A DNA stretch of 5,490 nt, from assembly GCA_046484625.1 (NCBI GenBank), contig JAWOIO010000110.1, positions 1 through 5,490 on the forward strand, given 5' to 3'. A model generated the notes under the pieces. The model ran no database searches, had not been told where the DNA came from, and saw only the letters and a program-made list of their open reading frames with translations. The translations under genes and the position numbers were made by a program. This stretch comes from DASUAO01 sp046484625. GTDB lineage: Bacteria; Actinomycetota; Acidimicrobiia; IMCC26256; PALSA-555. Positions 1 through 5,463 of this stretch are shown in pieces; position 1 is the stretch's first letter; each line of letters begins with the position of its first letter.

Positions 1-19
1 GGCTCCCTCCGCGGGAGCC
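1..19. terminator. Hairpin at window edge, possible terminator of an upstream gene
   Basis: GGCTCCC (1-7) and GGGAGCC (13-19) are perfect reverse complements around a 5-base loop, TCCGC. A short all-GC stem of this kind is typical of intrinsic terminators between genes. No T-run follows on the plus strand. If it serves a minus-strand transcript, the T-run would lie left of the window and cannot be seen. It could equally be a structured part of the cysQ leader. Confidence 0.4.
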
Positions 20-89
20 GGACGTCCGGGACCGTGCCGGGAGATCCGCAAACGGTCCGCCAGGGAGTCCCTGACAGAATGCACAGACG
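18..89 (+). promoter_or_regulatory. Inverted-repeat-rich leader upstream of cysQ
   Basis: Three symmetric elements follow the hairpin at 1-19. CCGGACGTCCGG (18-29) is a perfect 12-bp palindrome. GGACCGT (29-35) is the reverse complement of ACGGTCC (52-58), which gives a 7-bp stem. CAGGGA (61-66) and TCCCTG (68-73) flank one central base. A CAGAAT hexamer (75-80) could be a -10 element, although no good -35 is visible. No Shine-Dalgarno sequence lies at normal distance from the ATG at 90. AGGGAG (62-67) instead sits 11 bases before an ATG at 79, which opens a four-codon frame (MHRR, then stop). The TGA of that frame overlaps the cysQ start as ATGA. The elements are seen directly; any regulatory role is inferred. 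Confidence 0.35.
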
Positions 90-836
90 ATGAGCGACCA
101 CGACGACGCGACTCGGTACGCCATGGAGGCAGGTCGACTCCTGCTCCAGCTCCGGGCCGAAGCGATGGGCGACGGCAGCGCGCCGTGGGCACTGGGCGAC
201 ATCGGGGACGTCCTCGCCAACCGCCTGCTGCTCGAGCTCCTTGCCGACGAGCACCCCGACGACCGCGTCCTCTCGGAGGAGTCGGTGGACGACCCTCGGC
301 GCCTCGACTCCGATCGGGTCTGGATCATCGACCCGCTCGACGGCACCCGCGAGTTCACCGAGCCGGGACGCGTCGACTGGGCGGTGCACGTTGCGCTCTG
401 GGAGCGTGATCGGGGCCTCACCGCGGGCGCGGTGGCCCTCCCCGCCCAGGATCGTGTGCTCTCTACGGGCGAGCCGGTCCCGCCCGCGGCCCGCGACGGG
501 CGTCGACTGCGGGTCGTGGTCAGCCGATCGCGGCCCCCGGCGGCCGCGCGTCGGGTCGCCGCCGCGCTCGACGCCGAGCTGGTCCCCATGGGTTCGGCCG
601 GAGCGAAGACCATGGCAGTCGTCGACGGTCTCGTCGACGCGTATGTGCATGCCGGCGGTCAGTACGAGTGGGACTCGGCCGCCCCGGCGGCCGTCGCGGT
701 CGCGGCGGGGCTGCACACCTCTAGGGTCGACGGATCGTCGCTCGTGTACAACTGCCGGGACCCGTGGCTCCCTGACCTGGTCGTCTGCCGGCCCGAGCTC
801 GCCGACGCCGTCCTGGCGGCGATCGCCGGGCCATGA
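90..836 (+). CDS. cysQ: 3'(2'),5'-bisphosphate nucleotidase CysQ (inositol monophosphatase superfamily)
   Basis: This 248-residue protein is a Mg-dependent phosphatase of the inositol monophosphatase / FIG superfamily. Its expected job is to hydrolyse 3'-phosphoadenosine-5'-phosphate (PAP), the by-product of sulfate assimilation and sulfotransfer, to AMP in the cytoplasm. The motifs are in order: a GD..AN..LL segment (36-48), the metal-binding LSEE (61-64), the family signature WIIDPLDGTREF (78-89; Asp81, Asp84), a GSAGAK block (168-173), and GGQYEWDSAAP (189-199; Asp195 is the third metal ligand). From memory, this arrangement resembles the mycobacterial CysQ, which also has inositol-1-phosphatase and fructose-1,6-bisphosphatase activity, so substrate range should be left open. 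Length is normal. The ATG at 90 gives a family-like N-terminus; Met12 (123) is a less likely start. There is no Shine-Dalgarno sequence, so translation may be leaderless or coupled. The stop overlaps the next gene by four bases. Confidence 0.93.
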   Translation: MSDHDDATRYAMEAGRLLLQLRAEAMGDGSAPWALGDIGDVLANRLLLELLADEHPDDRVLSEESVDDPRRLDSDRVWIIDPLDGTREFTEPGRVDWAVHVALWERDRGLTAGAVALPAQDRVLSTGEPVPPAARDGRRLRVVVSRSRPPAAARRVAAALDAELVPMGSAGAKTMAVVDGLVDAYVHAGGQYEWDSAAPAAVAVAAGLHTSRVDGSSLVYNCRDPWLPDLVVCRPELADAVLAAIAGP

Positions 837-1570
837 CCGACGCGTTCCACCTCGTCACCGCCGACGACGTGCGCCTCGCCGCTCGCAGATGGAGTCACCC
901 CGAGCCCCGGGCGGCCGTGGTGCTCGCGCACGGCTTCGGCGCGTCGAGCGTCGAGAGCGACGTCGTCGCGCTCGCAGAGCACCTGCATCGTGCGGCATTC
1001 GAGGTCGTGACCTACGACGCCCGCGGGCACGGAGGGTCGGGAGGAGCCTGCACGCTCGGCGACCTCGAGCGTCACGATGTCGCCGCAGCCGTCGCCGAGG
1101 CCGCCCGAGCGGACACGCCGGTCGTGGTCGTGGGCGCGTCCATGGGTGCGATCGCGGTCCTCCACCACGCCGCCGGACAACCGGCATCCGTCGCGGGGCT
1201 GGTCACGGTGAGCTGCCCGGCCCGATGGAGCCTCCCACGCAACGCTCGCGGCGTCCTCTCCGCGCTGATGACGCAGACCGCGCCCGGGCGCTGGGTCGCG
1301 CGCCGGCACCTCGGCGTGCGGATCGCCACGCGACTGACCCGTCCGGATCCACCGATCGAGCTCGTCTCGCGTGTCGCGACGCCGATCGCGGTCGTGCACG
1401 GGTCCGATGACCCGTTCATCGATCAGTCGGACGCGGTTGCGATCCATGCGGCCGCGTCCGAACCACGCCGACTGATCGTCGTCGACGACATGGGTCACGC
1501 ATTCCCCGAGCTGTCCATCGACCCCGTGCACCGGGCGGTCGAGTGGGTGTTGGACCCCCCACCGTCCTGA
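833..1570 (+). CDS. Alpha/beta hydrolase (lysophospholipase / S33-like fold)
   Basis: This 245-residue cytoplasmic serine hydrolase has the full catalytic set. VVLAHGFG (29-36) gives the oxyanion-hole HG. YDARGHGGSGG (61-71) is the conserved loop after strand 4. GASMG (101-105) holds the nucleophile Ser103. VVHGSDDPF (187-195) supplies the acid, probably Asp193. DMGHAF (219-224) gives His222. A short cap segment runs roughly from 130 to 175. The pattern matches small esterase, lysophospholipase or monoacylglycerol-lipase-like hydrolases (Hydrolase_4 / S33 group); the sequence does not fix the substrate. There is no signal peptide or membrane segment. Its ATG overlaps the cysQ TGA (ATGA, 833-836) and has no Shine-Dalgarno sequence, so it should be translated by coupling to cysQ. 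It ends five bases from the oppositely oriented degV. Confidence 0.88.
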   Translation: MTDAFHLVTADDVRLAARRWSHPEPRAAVVLAHGFGASSVESDVVALAEHLHRAAFEVVTYDARGHGGSGGACTLGDLERHDVAAAVAEAARADTPVVVVGASMGAIAVLHHAAGQPASVAGLVTVSCPARWSLPRNARGVLSALMTQTAPGRWVARRHLGVRIATRLTRPDPPIELVSRVATPIAVVHGSDDPFIDQSDAVAIHAAASEPRRLIVVDDMGHAFPELSIDPVHRAVEWVLDPPPS

Positions 1571-1580
1571 GTCACTCAGG
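1566..1580. repeat. 15-bp palindrome containing both convergent stop codons
   Basis: CCTGAGT (1566-1572) and ACTCAGG (1574-1580) are perfect reverse complements around C1573. The TGA of the hydrolase gene (1568-1570) and the TGA of degV (read from 1578-1576) occupy mirror-image positions. As RNA it would fold as a weak 5-bp stem with a GTCAC loop on either strand. GGACCC (1552-1557) and GGGTCC (1592-1597) form a possible outer arm. It may act as a weak bidirectional terminator; there is no T-run on either side. Confidence 0.55.
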
Positions 1581-2418
1581 CGAGCTCGGAAGGGTCCTCC
1601 CACCACCACGCGAGACCGGCAAGACCGGGGCCGGTGTGGACCACCATCACGGGACCGAACTCCCCCACGAACTTGTTCGTCGGGATCGCCACGTCGTGCA
1701 CTCGTTCGAGGAGCTCGTCGGCGACGTCGACGGCGAGCGCATGGAGCGCGGCGACGTGCAGCAGCGCGACGTCGCTCGGTCGCTCGCGCCGCACCCGGTC
1801 GACGATGCGCTCCAGCGCGGCTTGCCGGCTCAGCGCGGGTCGGAGTCGCCGGACCGATCCCCCGCGGAACTCGAACAGCGGGTTGATGCCGAGGCGGCGA
1901 CCGGCCCACCCGGCGATCCCGGGAACGCGACCACTCCGCACGAGATGGTCCAGCGACGAGATCGTCGCGACGAGCCTCACCCGTTCGATGACCGCACGGG
2001 CGCGGGCTTCGACCTCGTCGAGTCTCGCGCCCGACGCGGCCGCGGTGGCCGCCGCGAGGACGACGAGTGCCTCGGCTCCTCCTGCCGTTGCGGTGTCGAC
2101 CACGCGCACCGAGCCCCCGACGGCTTGGGCGGCGACGCCGGCAGACGCGTACGTGGCGCTCATGGTCGACGCGATCGTGAGGACGACGACACCGTCGTGG
2201 TCGCGGGACGCGTCCTTGATGGCGGACTCGAAGTCGCCCGGGGTGGGTGCCGACGTGCTCACCGCGGGTTGCGCGACGAGGTCCTCCAAGCTCCGAACGC
2301 CCTCGGGCTCCGAGTCGCCGTTGACCGTGATCCACATCGGGACCACACCGATGCCGTGTCGAGCGGCGAGCTCGGGGGGTAGTGCCGCAGCGCTGTCGGT
2401 GACGATCGCGACGCTCAT
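1576..2418 (-). CDS. DegV family fatty-acid-binding protein (FakB-like)
   Basis: This is a 280-residue DegV-fold protein. Family members bind a fatty acid and present it to the kinase FakA, which makes acyl-phosphate for phospholipid synthesis. Visible blocks are TDSAAALP (7-14), STSAPTPGDF (54-63, the STSqPtp block), STMSATYASA (84-93, where most members have SGTyqsA), VDTATAG (108-114), the long SLDHLVRSGR...GINPLF block (155-182), and VVHTGPGLAG (259-268). Thr55, Ser87 and His261 match residues that hold the fatty-acid carboxylate in characterised FakB proteins. Length is typical. The start is set by a clear GAGGA at 2429-2425, six bases from the ATG; the frame stays open far upstream but reads antisense to the MFS gene frame there. 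The ATG overlaps the MFS stop (ATGA). No FakA (DAK-type kinase) gene lies in this window. Confidence 0.92.
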   Translation of the reverse strand: MSVAIVTDSAAALPPELAARHGIGVVPMWITVNGDSEPEGVRSLEDLVAQPAVSTSAPTPGDFESAIKDASRDHDGVVVLTIASTMSATYASAGVAAQAVGGSVRVVDTATAGGAEALVVLAAATAAASGARLDEVEARARAVIERVRLVATISSLDHLVRSGRVPGIAGWAGRRLGINPLFEFRGGSVRRLRPALSRQAALERIVDRVRRERPSDVALLHVAALHALAVDVADELLERVHDVAIPTNKFVGEFGPVMVVHTGPGLAGLAWWWEDPSELA

Positions 2419-3650
2419 CGGGATTCCTCGGGCTGTGGGGTGTCCCGCAACCGTACGAGACCGGCTGATGCAAGCACGACCAATCCCGAGCAGAACAGGA
2501 CGAGGCGGGGCGCCTCCAGGGTGCCCACGAGGGGCCAGTTCACCTCGTCGAGGAGGTCGCCGGCGATCCCTGCTCCGATCGCGGCGATGCCGAGTCCCAG
2601 GCGGATCACGACGTGGAACGCGGTGAATGCCAGCACGCGCTCGTGCCCATCGAGACGCGACTGCAGTGTCCCCATCCCGGACGCGAGCGTGAACGCGGCG
2701 GCCGCACCGAAGCCGACGGCCCCGGCGAACGCGAGCCAGATCGACGGGACCATGCTGAAGACCGTGACCACTCCCCCGATCAGCGCGACGCCGAGACGGG
2801 TCTCCGTGAGCGGATCGTGCCCGCGCCGAAGCTGGAGGATCCCGAGGCCACCGGCCGCCCCGACACCGAAGAGCGCGATGAGCACGCCGAACTTCGCATC
2901 CGACGCATCGAGCACCTCTCGGACGAACACGATCCCGAGCGAGAAGAGCGCCCCCAGCCCGATGGCGACCGCCGCGGTCGCAGGCATCACGGCGCGCACG
3001 AGAGGGAGACGAAACGCGTCGCGGAAGCGCGCGTCCTCCGGGACGACGCCGCTGCCGTCCGCGGACCCGAGGACCGTGAGACGCGCGATGAACGCGAACG
3101 ACACGATGAACGTCAGCGCGTCGATCCAGAAGACCAGGGCGAGCGGTCGGTCGAACAAGTCGGCGAACGGCAGCGCGGCGACGGCCGCGAACGCTGCGGC
3201 CCCGAGAGGGATGGTTCCGTAGGAGGAGCCGAGGACGAGCCCGTTGGCAACGGGGAGGTCCTCGCTCTCGACGAGGTCCGGGATGGAGGAGTCGCGGGCC
3301 GGGAGGAACACGAGGCTCGCCGCCTCGAGCACGAACGCGCACGCGTACACCCACCACAGTGCTCGGATGAAGGGCACGGACGCGATGACGACGGCTCGCA
3401 GCGCGTCCATCGCGAGCATCGTCCTGCGTCGGTCCCAATGTCGGACCGCGCGGGTCGCGAGGGGGCCGCCGAGCGCCGCCGGCAGGAGTCGCAGAGTGAG
3501 GATCCCGCCGACGGCGGTCGGTGATCCGGTGAGCTCCAGGGCCAGCGCCATGAAGGCAACCGTGCCCATCCAGTCGCCGAGGCCCGAGATCGCCTGACCG
3601 GCGAGCAGCTCCCGGAAGCCGGGCCGGCGGATCAGCGATCCCGAGCTCAT
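2415..3650 (-). CDS. MFS transporter, MFS_3 / EntS-like
   Basis: This 411-residue integral membrane protein has about 12 hydrophobic segments, approximately at 15-40, 45-68, 80-95, 97-117, 138-162, 168-193, 218-243, 252-272, 285-303, 305-326, 340-364 and 382-400. After helix 2 there is a variant of the MFS motif A loop (GGPLATRAVRHWDRRR, 61-76), with the basic cluster kept but the usual GxxxD less clear. The ANGL...G..Y.T.PLG region (135-150) is typical of the MFS_3 group, which includes enterobactin-type and macrolide-type exporters. Substrate cannot be read from sequence. The neighbours, a PlsY-like acyltransferase upstream and a DegV/FakB protein downstream, make a lipid or lysolipid substrate worth testing, since the MFS protein LplT moves lysophospholipids. 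The start overlaps the plsY-like stop by four bases and lacks a Shine-Dalgarno sequence, so it is probably coupled. Confidence 0.88.
   Translation of the reverse strand: MSSGSLIRRPGFRELLAGQAISGLGDWMGTVAFMALALELTGSPTAVGGILTLRLLPAALGGPLATRAVRHWDRRRTMLAMDALRAVVIASVPFIRALWWVYACAFVLEAASLVFLPARDSSIPDLVESEDLPVANGLVLGSSYGTIPLGAAAFAAVAALPFADLFDRPLALVFWIDALTFIVSFAFIARLTVLGSADGSGVVPEDARFRDAFRLPLVRAVMPATAAVAIGLGALFSLGIVFVREVLDASDAKFGVLIALFGVGAAGGLGILQLRRGHDPLTETRLGVALIGGVVTVFSMVPSIWLAFAGAVGFGAAAAFTLASGMGTLQSRLDGHERVLAFTAFHVVIRLGLGIAAIGAGIAGDLLDEVNWPLVGTLEAPRLVLFCSGLVVLASAGLVRLRDTPQPEESR
2425..2429 (-). promoter_or_regulatory. Ribosome binding site of degV
   Basis: GAGGA on the minus strand lies six bases before the ATG at 2418. 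It sits inside the last codons of the MFS gene and fixes the degV start. The other two coupled starts of the window (hydrolase, MFS) lack such a site, so degV may be translated partly independently. Confidence 0.7.
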
Positions 3651-4246
3651 GCGGGGTCACGATCGAAGAGGAGGCGGTGGCCGTAGACCCGCAAGCCGGG
3701 AGCGACGGGCGGACCGTTGCTCGTGATCCGCTTGATGAGCATCGGGAGGGCGACGGCTCCGCCGACGAGGGCCCCGCTACCGCCGTCGAGCAGCGCGAGC
3801 GCCGGCGTGAGCAGGACCTGCCCGACGAACGCGCCCACAGCCGACTCGTGGAGCGCGCGGCCAACCAACCACGGCACGATGATCACCGGGATCCCGGGCC
3901 AGGCGTTCACGCCGAGCGCACCGAGCGCGGGACCGATGCCCCGACCGCCCTGGCCGCGCAGGAAGGGCGACCAGTTGTGCCCGGCGATCGCAACCCCGCC
4001 GGCGAGGGCCGCGAGGGTCGGGCGGTCGCTTCCCGCGAGCAGCGGTCCGGCGGCGCCCTTCGCGACGTCCAGGATCCCGCCGATGACGAGCCACCGGAAG
4101 CCGGCGACCCGATAGAGCGCCGTGCCCGAGACCGTGCCGGTCCCTTCTCGGCGGAGATCGACCCCACGCGTCCGCGTCGAGATGAGGTTCGCAACAGGGA
4201 TCGACCCCAGCACGAACGCGAGGAGCAGGATCCCTGCCTCGGTCAC
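3647..4246 (-). CDS. PlsY-family glycerol-3-phosphate acyltransferase, divergent motifs
   Basis: This 199-residue multi-pass membrane protein belongs to the PlsY (DUF205) family, whose members transfer acyl groups from acyl-phosphate to glycerol-3-phosphate to make lysophosphatidate. Family landmarks are LGSIPVANL (13-21), VDLR (29-32), DVAKG (60-64), and GHNWSPFLRGQGGRG (89-103), which corresponds to GH.fP.f..FkGGKG. Key positions have drifted. The canonical GSGNxGATNxxR reads GTGTVSGTALYR (35-46), with Arg46 kept but both Asn lost. The GGKG lysine is Arg102. The C-terminal HxxNxxRLxxGxE motif is not recognisable; by position its His and Asn are Leu. Activity as a standard PlsY is therefore uncertain, and no symbol is given. 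The start is GTG with no clear Shine-Dalgarno sequence; a CAGAAT hexamer lies six bases upstream. The stop overlaps the MFS start. Confidence 0.82.
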   Translation of the reverse strand: MTEAGILLLAFVLGSIPVANLISTRTRGVDLRREGTGTVSGTALYRVAGFRWLVIGGILDVAKGAAGPLLAGSDRPTLAALAGGVAIAGHNWSPFLRGQGGRGIGPALGALGVNAWPGIPVIIVPWLVGRALHESAVGAFVGQVLLTPALALLDGGSGALVGGAVALPMLIKRITSNGPPVAPGLRVYGHRLLFDRDPA

Positions 4247-4252
4247 GCGGCC

Positions 4253-4258
4253 ATTCTG
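4253..4258 (-). promoter_or_regulatory. Possible -10 element for a leaderless plsY-MFS-degV transcript
   Basis: CAGAAT on the minus strand ends exactly six bases before the GTG at 4246. That distance fits a -10 hexamer (TANNNT-like, one mismatch) driving a transcript that starts at the start codon. No -35 is evident and there is no Shine-Dalgarno sequence. The 57-bp gap 4247-4303 otherwise holds only very GC-rich imperfect inverted repeats and no convincing terminator, so read-through from the upstream secreted-protein gene is also possible. Confidence 0.3.
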
Positions 4259-4303
4259 CCCGCCTACTCGCGGCGGCGGGGCCCACGCCCGCCCGCGCGG
4301 GGA

Positions 4304-4819
4304 CTACCCGACGAGCGGCGCGCTGAGCTGGGGGTTGAACGCCTGGGAGAGCAGACGCTCGACCGTGAGGACGGCCTGGCTGAGCGTGATCCGCGGGGTC
4401 GGGGGGCACTCGATCGCCGCCTCGCCGGCCGCCGGAACGGGCTCTCCCGGCTCGGACACGACGAACCGCGCGCAGACGCCCCGGATGACGCGACGTCCCG
4501 TCCCGTCGGGCACGTAGCAGACGAGGCGGATCGCCGCGTCGCCGACCGCGGCGCCCTCGGGGACGACGACGGTCACGCCGCCGGTCGCGGTGACGGTGCC
4601 GTCGGGCGCGAGGAGCTCGAGCCGGTAGGCGCTGGACTGCTGACACTCCGCGGTCCCGTTCGCATCGGTTCCGGCGAGCGTGTATCCGACCTCGGTCCCG
4701 GCCGGTCCGGCGCCCGGCGTGACCGCGGCGATGGAGATCGTGTCGGGCGCGGCCGTCGCGGGCACAGCCAGCACCGCGATCGCGGTGACGACGACACCGA
4801 GGGTGAGCAGACGACGCAC
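4304..4819 (-). CDS. Small secreted protein, beta-rich, unknown function
   Basis: This 171-residue protein has a clear Sec signal peptide: basic MRR, a hydrophobic stretch at 4-20, and an AxA cleavage site near residue 23 (PATA before APD). The mature part starts with ISIAAVTPGAGPAGTEVGYTL (28-48), a pattern reminiscent of IPT/TIG-like immunoglobulin-type domains. Alternating hydrophobic strands follow up to about 124. Cys59, Cys101, Cys116 and Cys138 could form two disulfides outside the cell. A linker (SEPGEPVPAAGEA) leads to a short C-terminal helix-like tail. I do not recognise a named family, and the Ig-like reading is only suggestive. The GTG start is chosen because AAGGAG lies five bases upstream and the signal peptide begins there; the open frame upstream of it lacks coding character. 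Confidence 0.75.
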   Translation of the reverse strand: MRRLLTLGVVVTAIAVLAVPATAAPDTISIAAVTPGAGPAGTEVGYTLAGTDANGTAECQQSSAYRLELLAPDGTVTATGGVTVVVPEGAAVGDAAIRLVCYVPDGTGRRVIRGVCARFVVSEPGEPVPAAGEAAIECPPTPRITLSQAVLTVERLLSQAFNPQLSAPLVG

Positions 4820-4824
4820 AGGGG

Positions 4825-4830
4825 CTCCTT
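4825..4830 (-). promoter_or_regulatory. Ribosome binding site of the secreted-protein gene at 4304-4819
   Basis: AAGGAG on the minus strand lies five bases before the GTG at 4819. It is the strongest Shine-Dalgarno sequence in the window. It decides the start against the frame that stays open upstream to 5272. Confidence 0.75.
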
Positions 4831-4844
4831 CGACGAGGTCGTCC

Positions 4845-4875
4845 AGTCTGACGGGGCGCGACGGGGTCGAGTCAA
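4845..4875 (-). promoter_or_regulatory. Candidate promoter for the minus-strand secreted-protein gene
   Basis: On the minus strand TTGACT (4875-4870) is a good -35. It is followed after 18-19 bases by TCAGACT (4851-4845), a weak -10 (CAGACT). The spacer contains GACGGGG twice (4850-4856 and 4860-4866, plus-strand reading), exactly 10 bp apart. A 5-bp inverted repeat GACGA/TCGTC (4832-4843) lies between the -10 and the ribosome binding site. The hexamers are seen; promoter function is inferred. Confidence 0.4.
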
Positions 4876-4902
4876 GCCGGGGCCGCGGCGAGCACCCCTG
4901 AC

Positions 4903-4932
4903 TTCGAACACGCCATCCCGAGCGGGTAGCGT
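4903..4932 (+). promoter_or_regulatory. Candidate promoter for the plus-strand secreted-protein gene, leaderless type
   Basis: TTCGAA (4903-4908) is a possible -35. TAGCGT (4927-4932) fits the actinobacterial TANNNT -10, with an 18-bp spacer. The GTG start at 4941 comes eight bases after the -10 and has no Shine-Dalgarno sequence, as expected for a leaderless mRNA. Confidence 0.4.
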
Positions 4933-4940
4933 GCGTCGCC

Positions 4941-5420
4941 GTGGACAACACCGTCGAACCTCGTCCGAACCGCCGCGCCCTTGTGCGAATCGCCACGGCG
5001 ACCCTCGCGGTCGTCGCGGCGATCGCCCTTCCGATCTCGGCCGCCGGCGCCGCGACCGCGCCGCCGAAGTGGGCCAAGGTGGTATGCGGCGCCACGAGCA
5101 CCTGGGTGGCGCAGGTGGCGAAAGCCGCCGACCTCGCCACGGACAGGGTCCCCGAGTCGAGCGCCGCGGTGAAGAAGACCCTGGGCCGACTGCTCACCGT
5201 CACCGTGAAGAGCACCGCAGCCGCCCGCAAGAAGATCGCGAAGGCCGGGACCCCCGCGGTCCCCAACGGCAAGCAGATCGCGGCGACGGTGAAGGAGGGC
5301 TTCCGTCAGGTCGACTCCTCCGTCAAGCAGGCCAAGAAGAGCCTGTCGAGCGCAGCGACGACCGACCCGCTGGCGTTCACCGTTGGGATTCATTCCGGGC
5401 TGATGCTCGTGGTGTTCTGA
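4941..5420 (+). CDS. Secreted Ala/Lys-rich helical protein, 3' end probably replaced
   Basis: This 159-residue product (GTG start) has a signal peptide: basic PNRRALVR (9-16), a hydrophobic core to about 32, and cleavage after SAAGAA near 38. The mature part is predicted helical, rich in Ala, Lys and Ser, with WAKVVCGATSTW (44-55) as its most distinctive segment. The rest is amphipathic helix-like with regularly spaced lysines (78-133). I do not know its function; it looks like a small exported helical protein common in actinobacteria. Codons keep the high-GC3 pattern up to about residue 147. The last dozen (VGIHSGLMLVVF) use gtt, att and cat in AT-richer DNA. The natural C-terminus has probably been lost at a junction near 5384, and the present stop is in foreign sequence. 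The gene could therefore be scored as a pseudogene. Confidence 0.65.
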   Translation: MDNTVEPRPNRRALVRIATATLAVVAAIALPISAAGAATAPPKWAKVVCGATSTWVAQVAKAADLATDRVPESSAAVKKTLGRLLTVTVKSTAAARKKIAKAGTPAVPNGKQIAATVKEGFRQVDSSVKQAKKSLSSAATTDPLAFTVGIHSGLMLVVF

Positions 5421-5427
5421 AATGTGC

Positions 5428-5458
5428 ATTCTGCAAATCGACTCGATAAAGGCAGAAT
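5428..5458. repeat. Nested inverted repeat, 31 bp
   Basis: ATTCTGC (5428-5434) and GCAGAAT (5452-5458) form a perfect 7-bp outer arm. ATCGA C TCGAT (5437-5447) is a perfect 11-bp hyphenated palindrome inside, offset by one base from the outer centre. It could be an operator, a recombinase core site or part of an element end; sequence alone does not decide. Confidence 0.6.
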
Positions 5459-5463
5459 AACAG

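Noticed and set aside
1..93. Frame open from the window edge to the TGA at 91-93, as the end of an upstream gene
   Set aside because: It runs through the terminator-like hairpin and palindromes and shows no coding pattern; about 30 open codons are expected by chance at this GC.
241..1410. Plus-strand frame of about 389 codons across cysQ and the hydrolase
   Set aside because: It is a Ser/Arg/Pro-rich shadow in a second frame of two genes that are clearly real.
659..2473. Long minus-strand open frame of about 604 codons
   Set aside because: It is antisense to the hydrolase and cysQ and out of frame with degV. It is rich in Arg, Gly and His with no domain pattern, whereas the overlapping genes have full family motifs.
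2419..3864. Upstream extension of degV
   Set aside because: The frame stays open, but it covers the MFS gene in another frame. The DegV family N-terminus (TDSAAALP) and a good ribosome binding site begin at 2418.
4247..4303. Intrinsic terminator between the secreted-protein gene and the plsY-like gene
   Set aside because: The stretch is very GC-rich and can fold in several imperfect ways, but there is no single clean stem and no T-run.
4820..5272. Upstream extension of the minus-strand secreted protein
   Set aside because: It is antisense to the other secreted-protein gene and would bury the signal peptide. The GTG at 4819 has AAGGAG at ideal spacing.
3677..5449. Long plus-strand open frame of about 590 codons
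   Set aside because: It lies antisense to the plsY-like and secreted-protein genes and overlaps the plus-strand secreted-protein gene in another frame. Its product is a low-complexity Arg/Asp/Gly mix without motifs, typical of shadow frames in high-GC DNA.
5428..5458. Integron attC or XerCD dif site
   Set aside because: The arms do not match the attC core (GTTRRRY / RYYYAAC) or the 11-6-11 layout of dif. Only generic dyad symmetry is supported.
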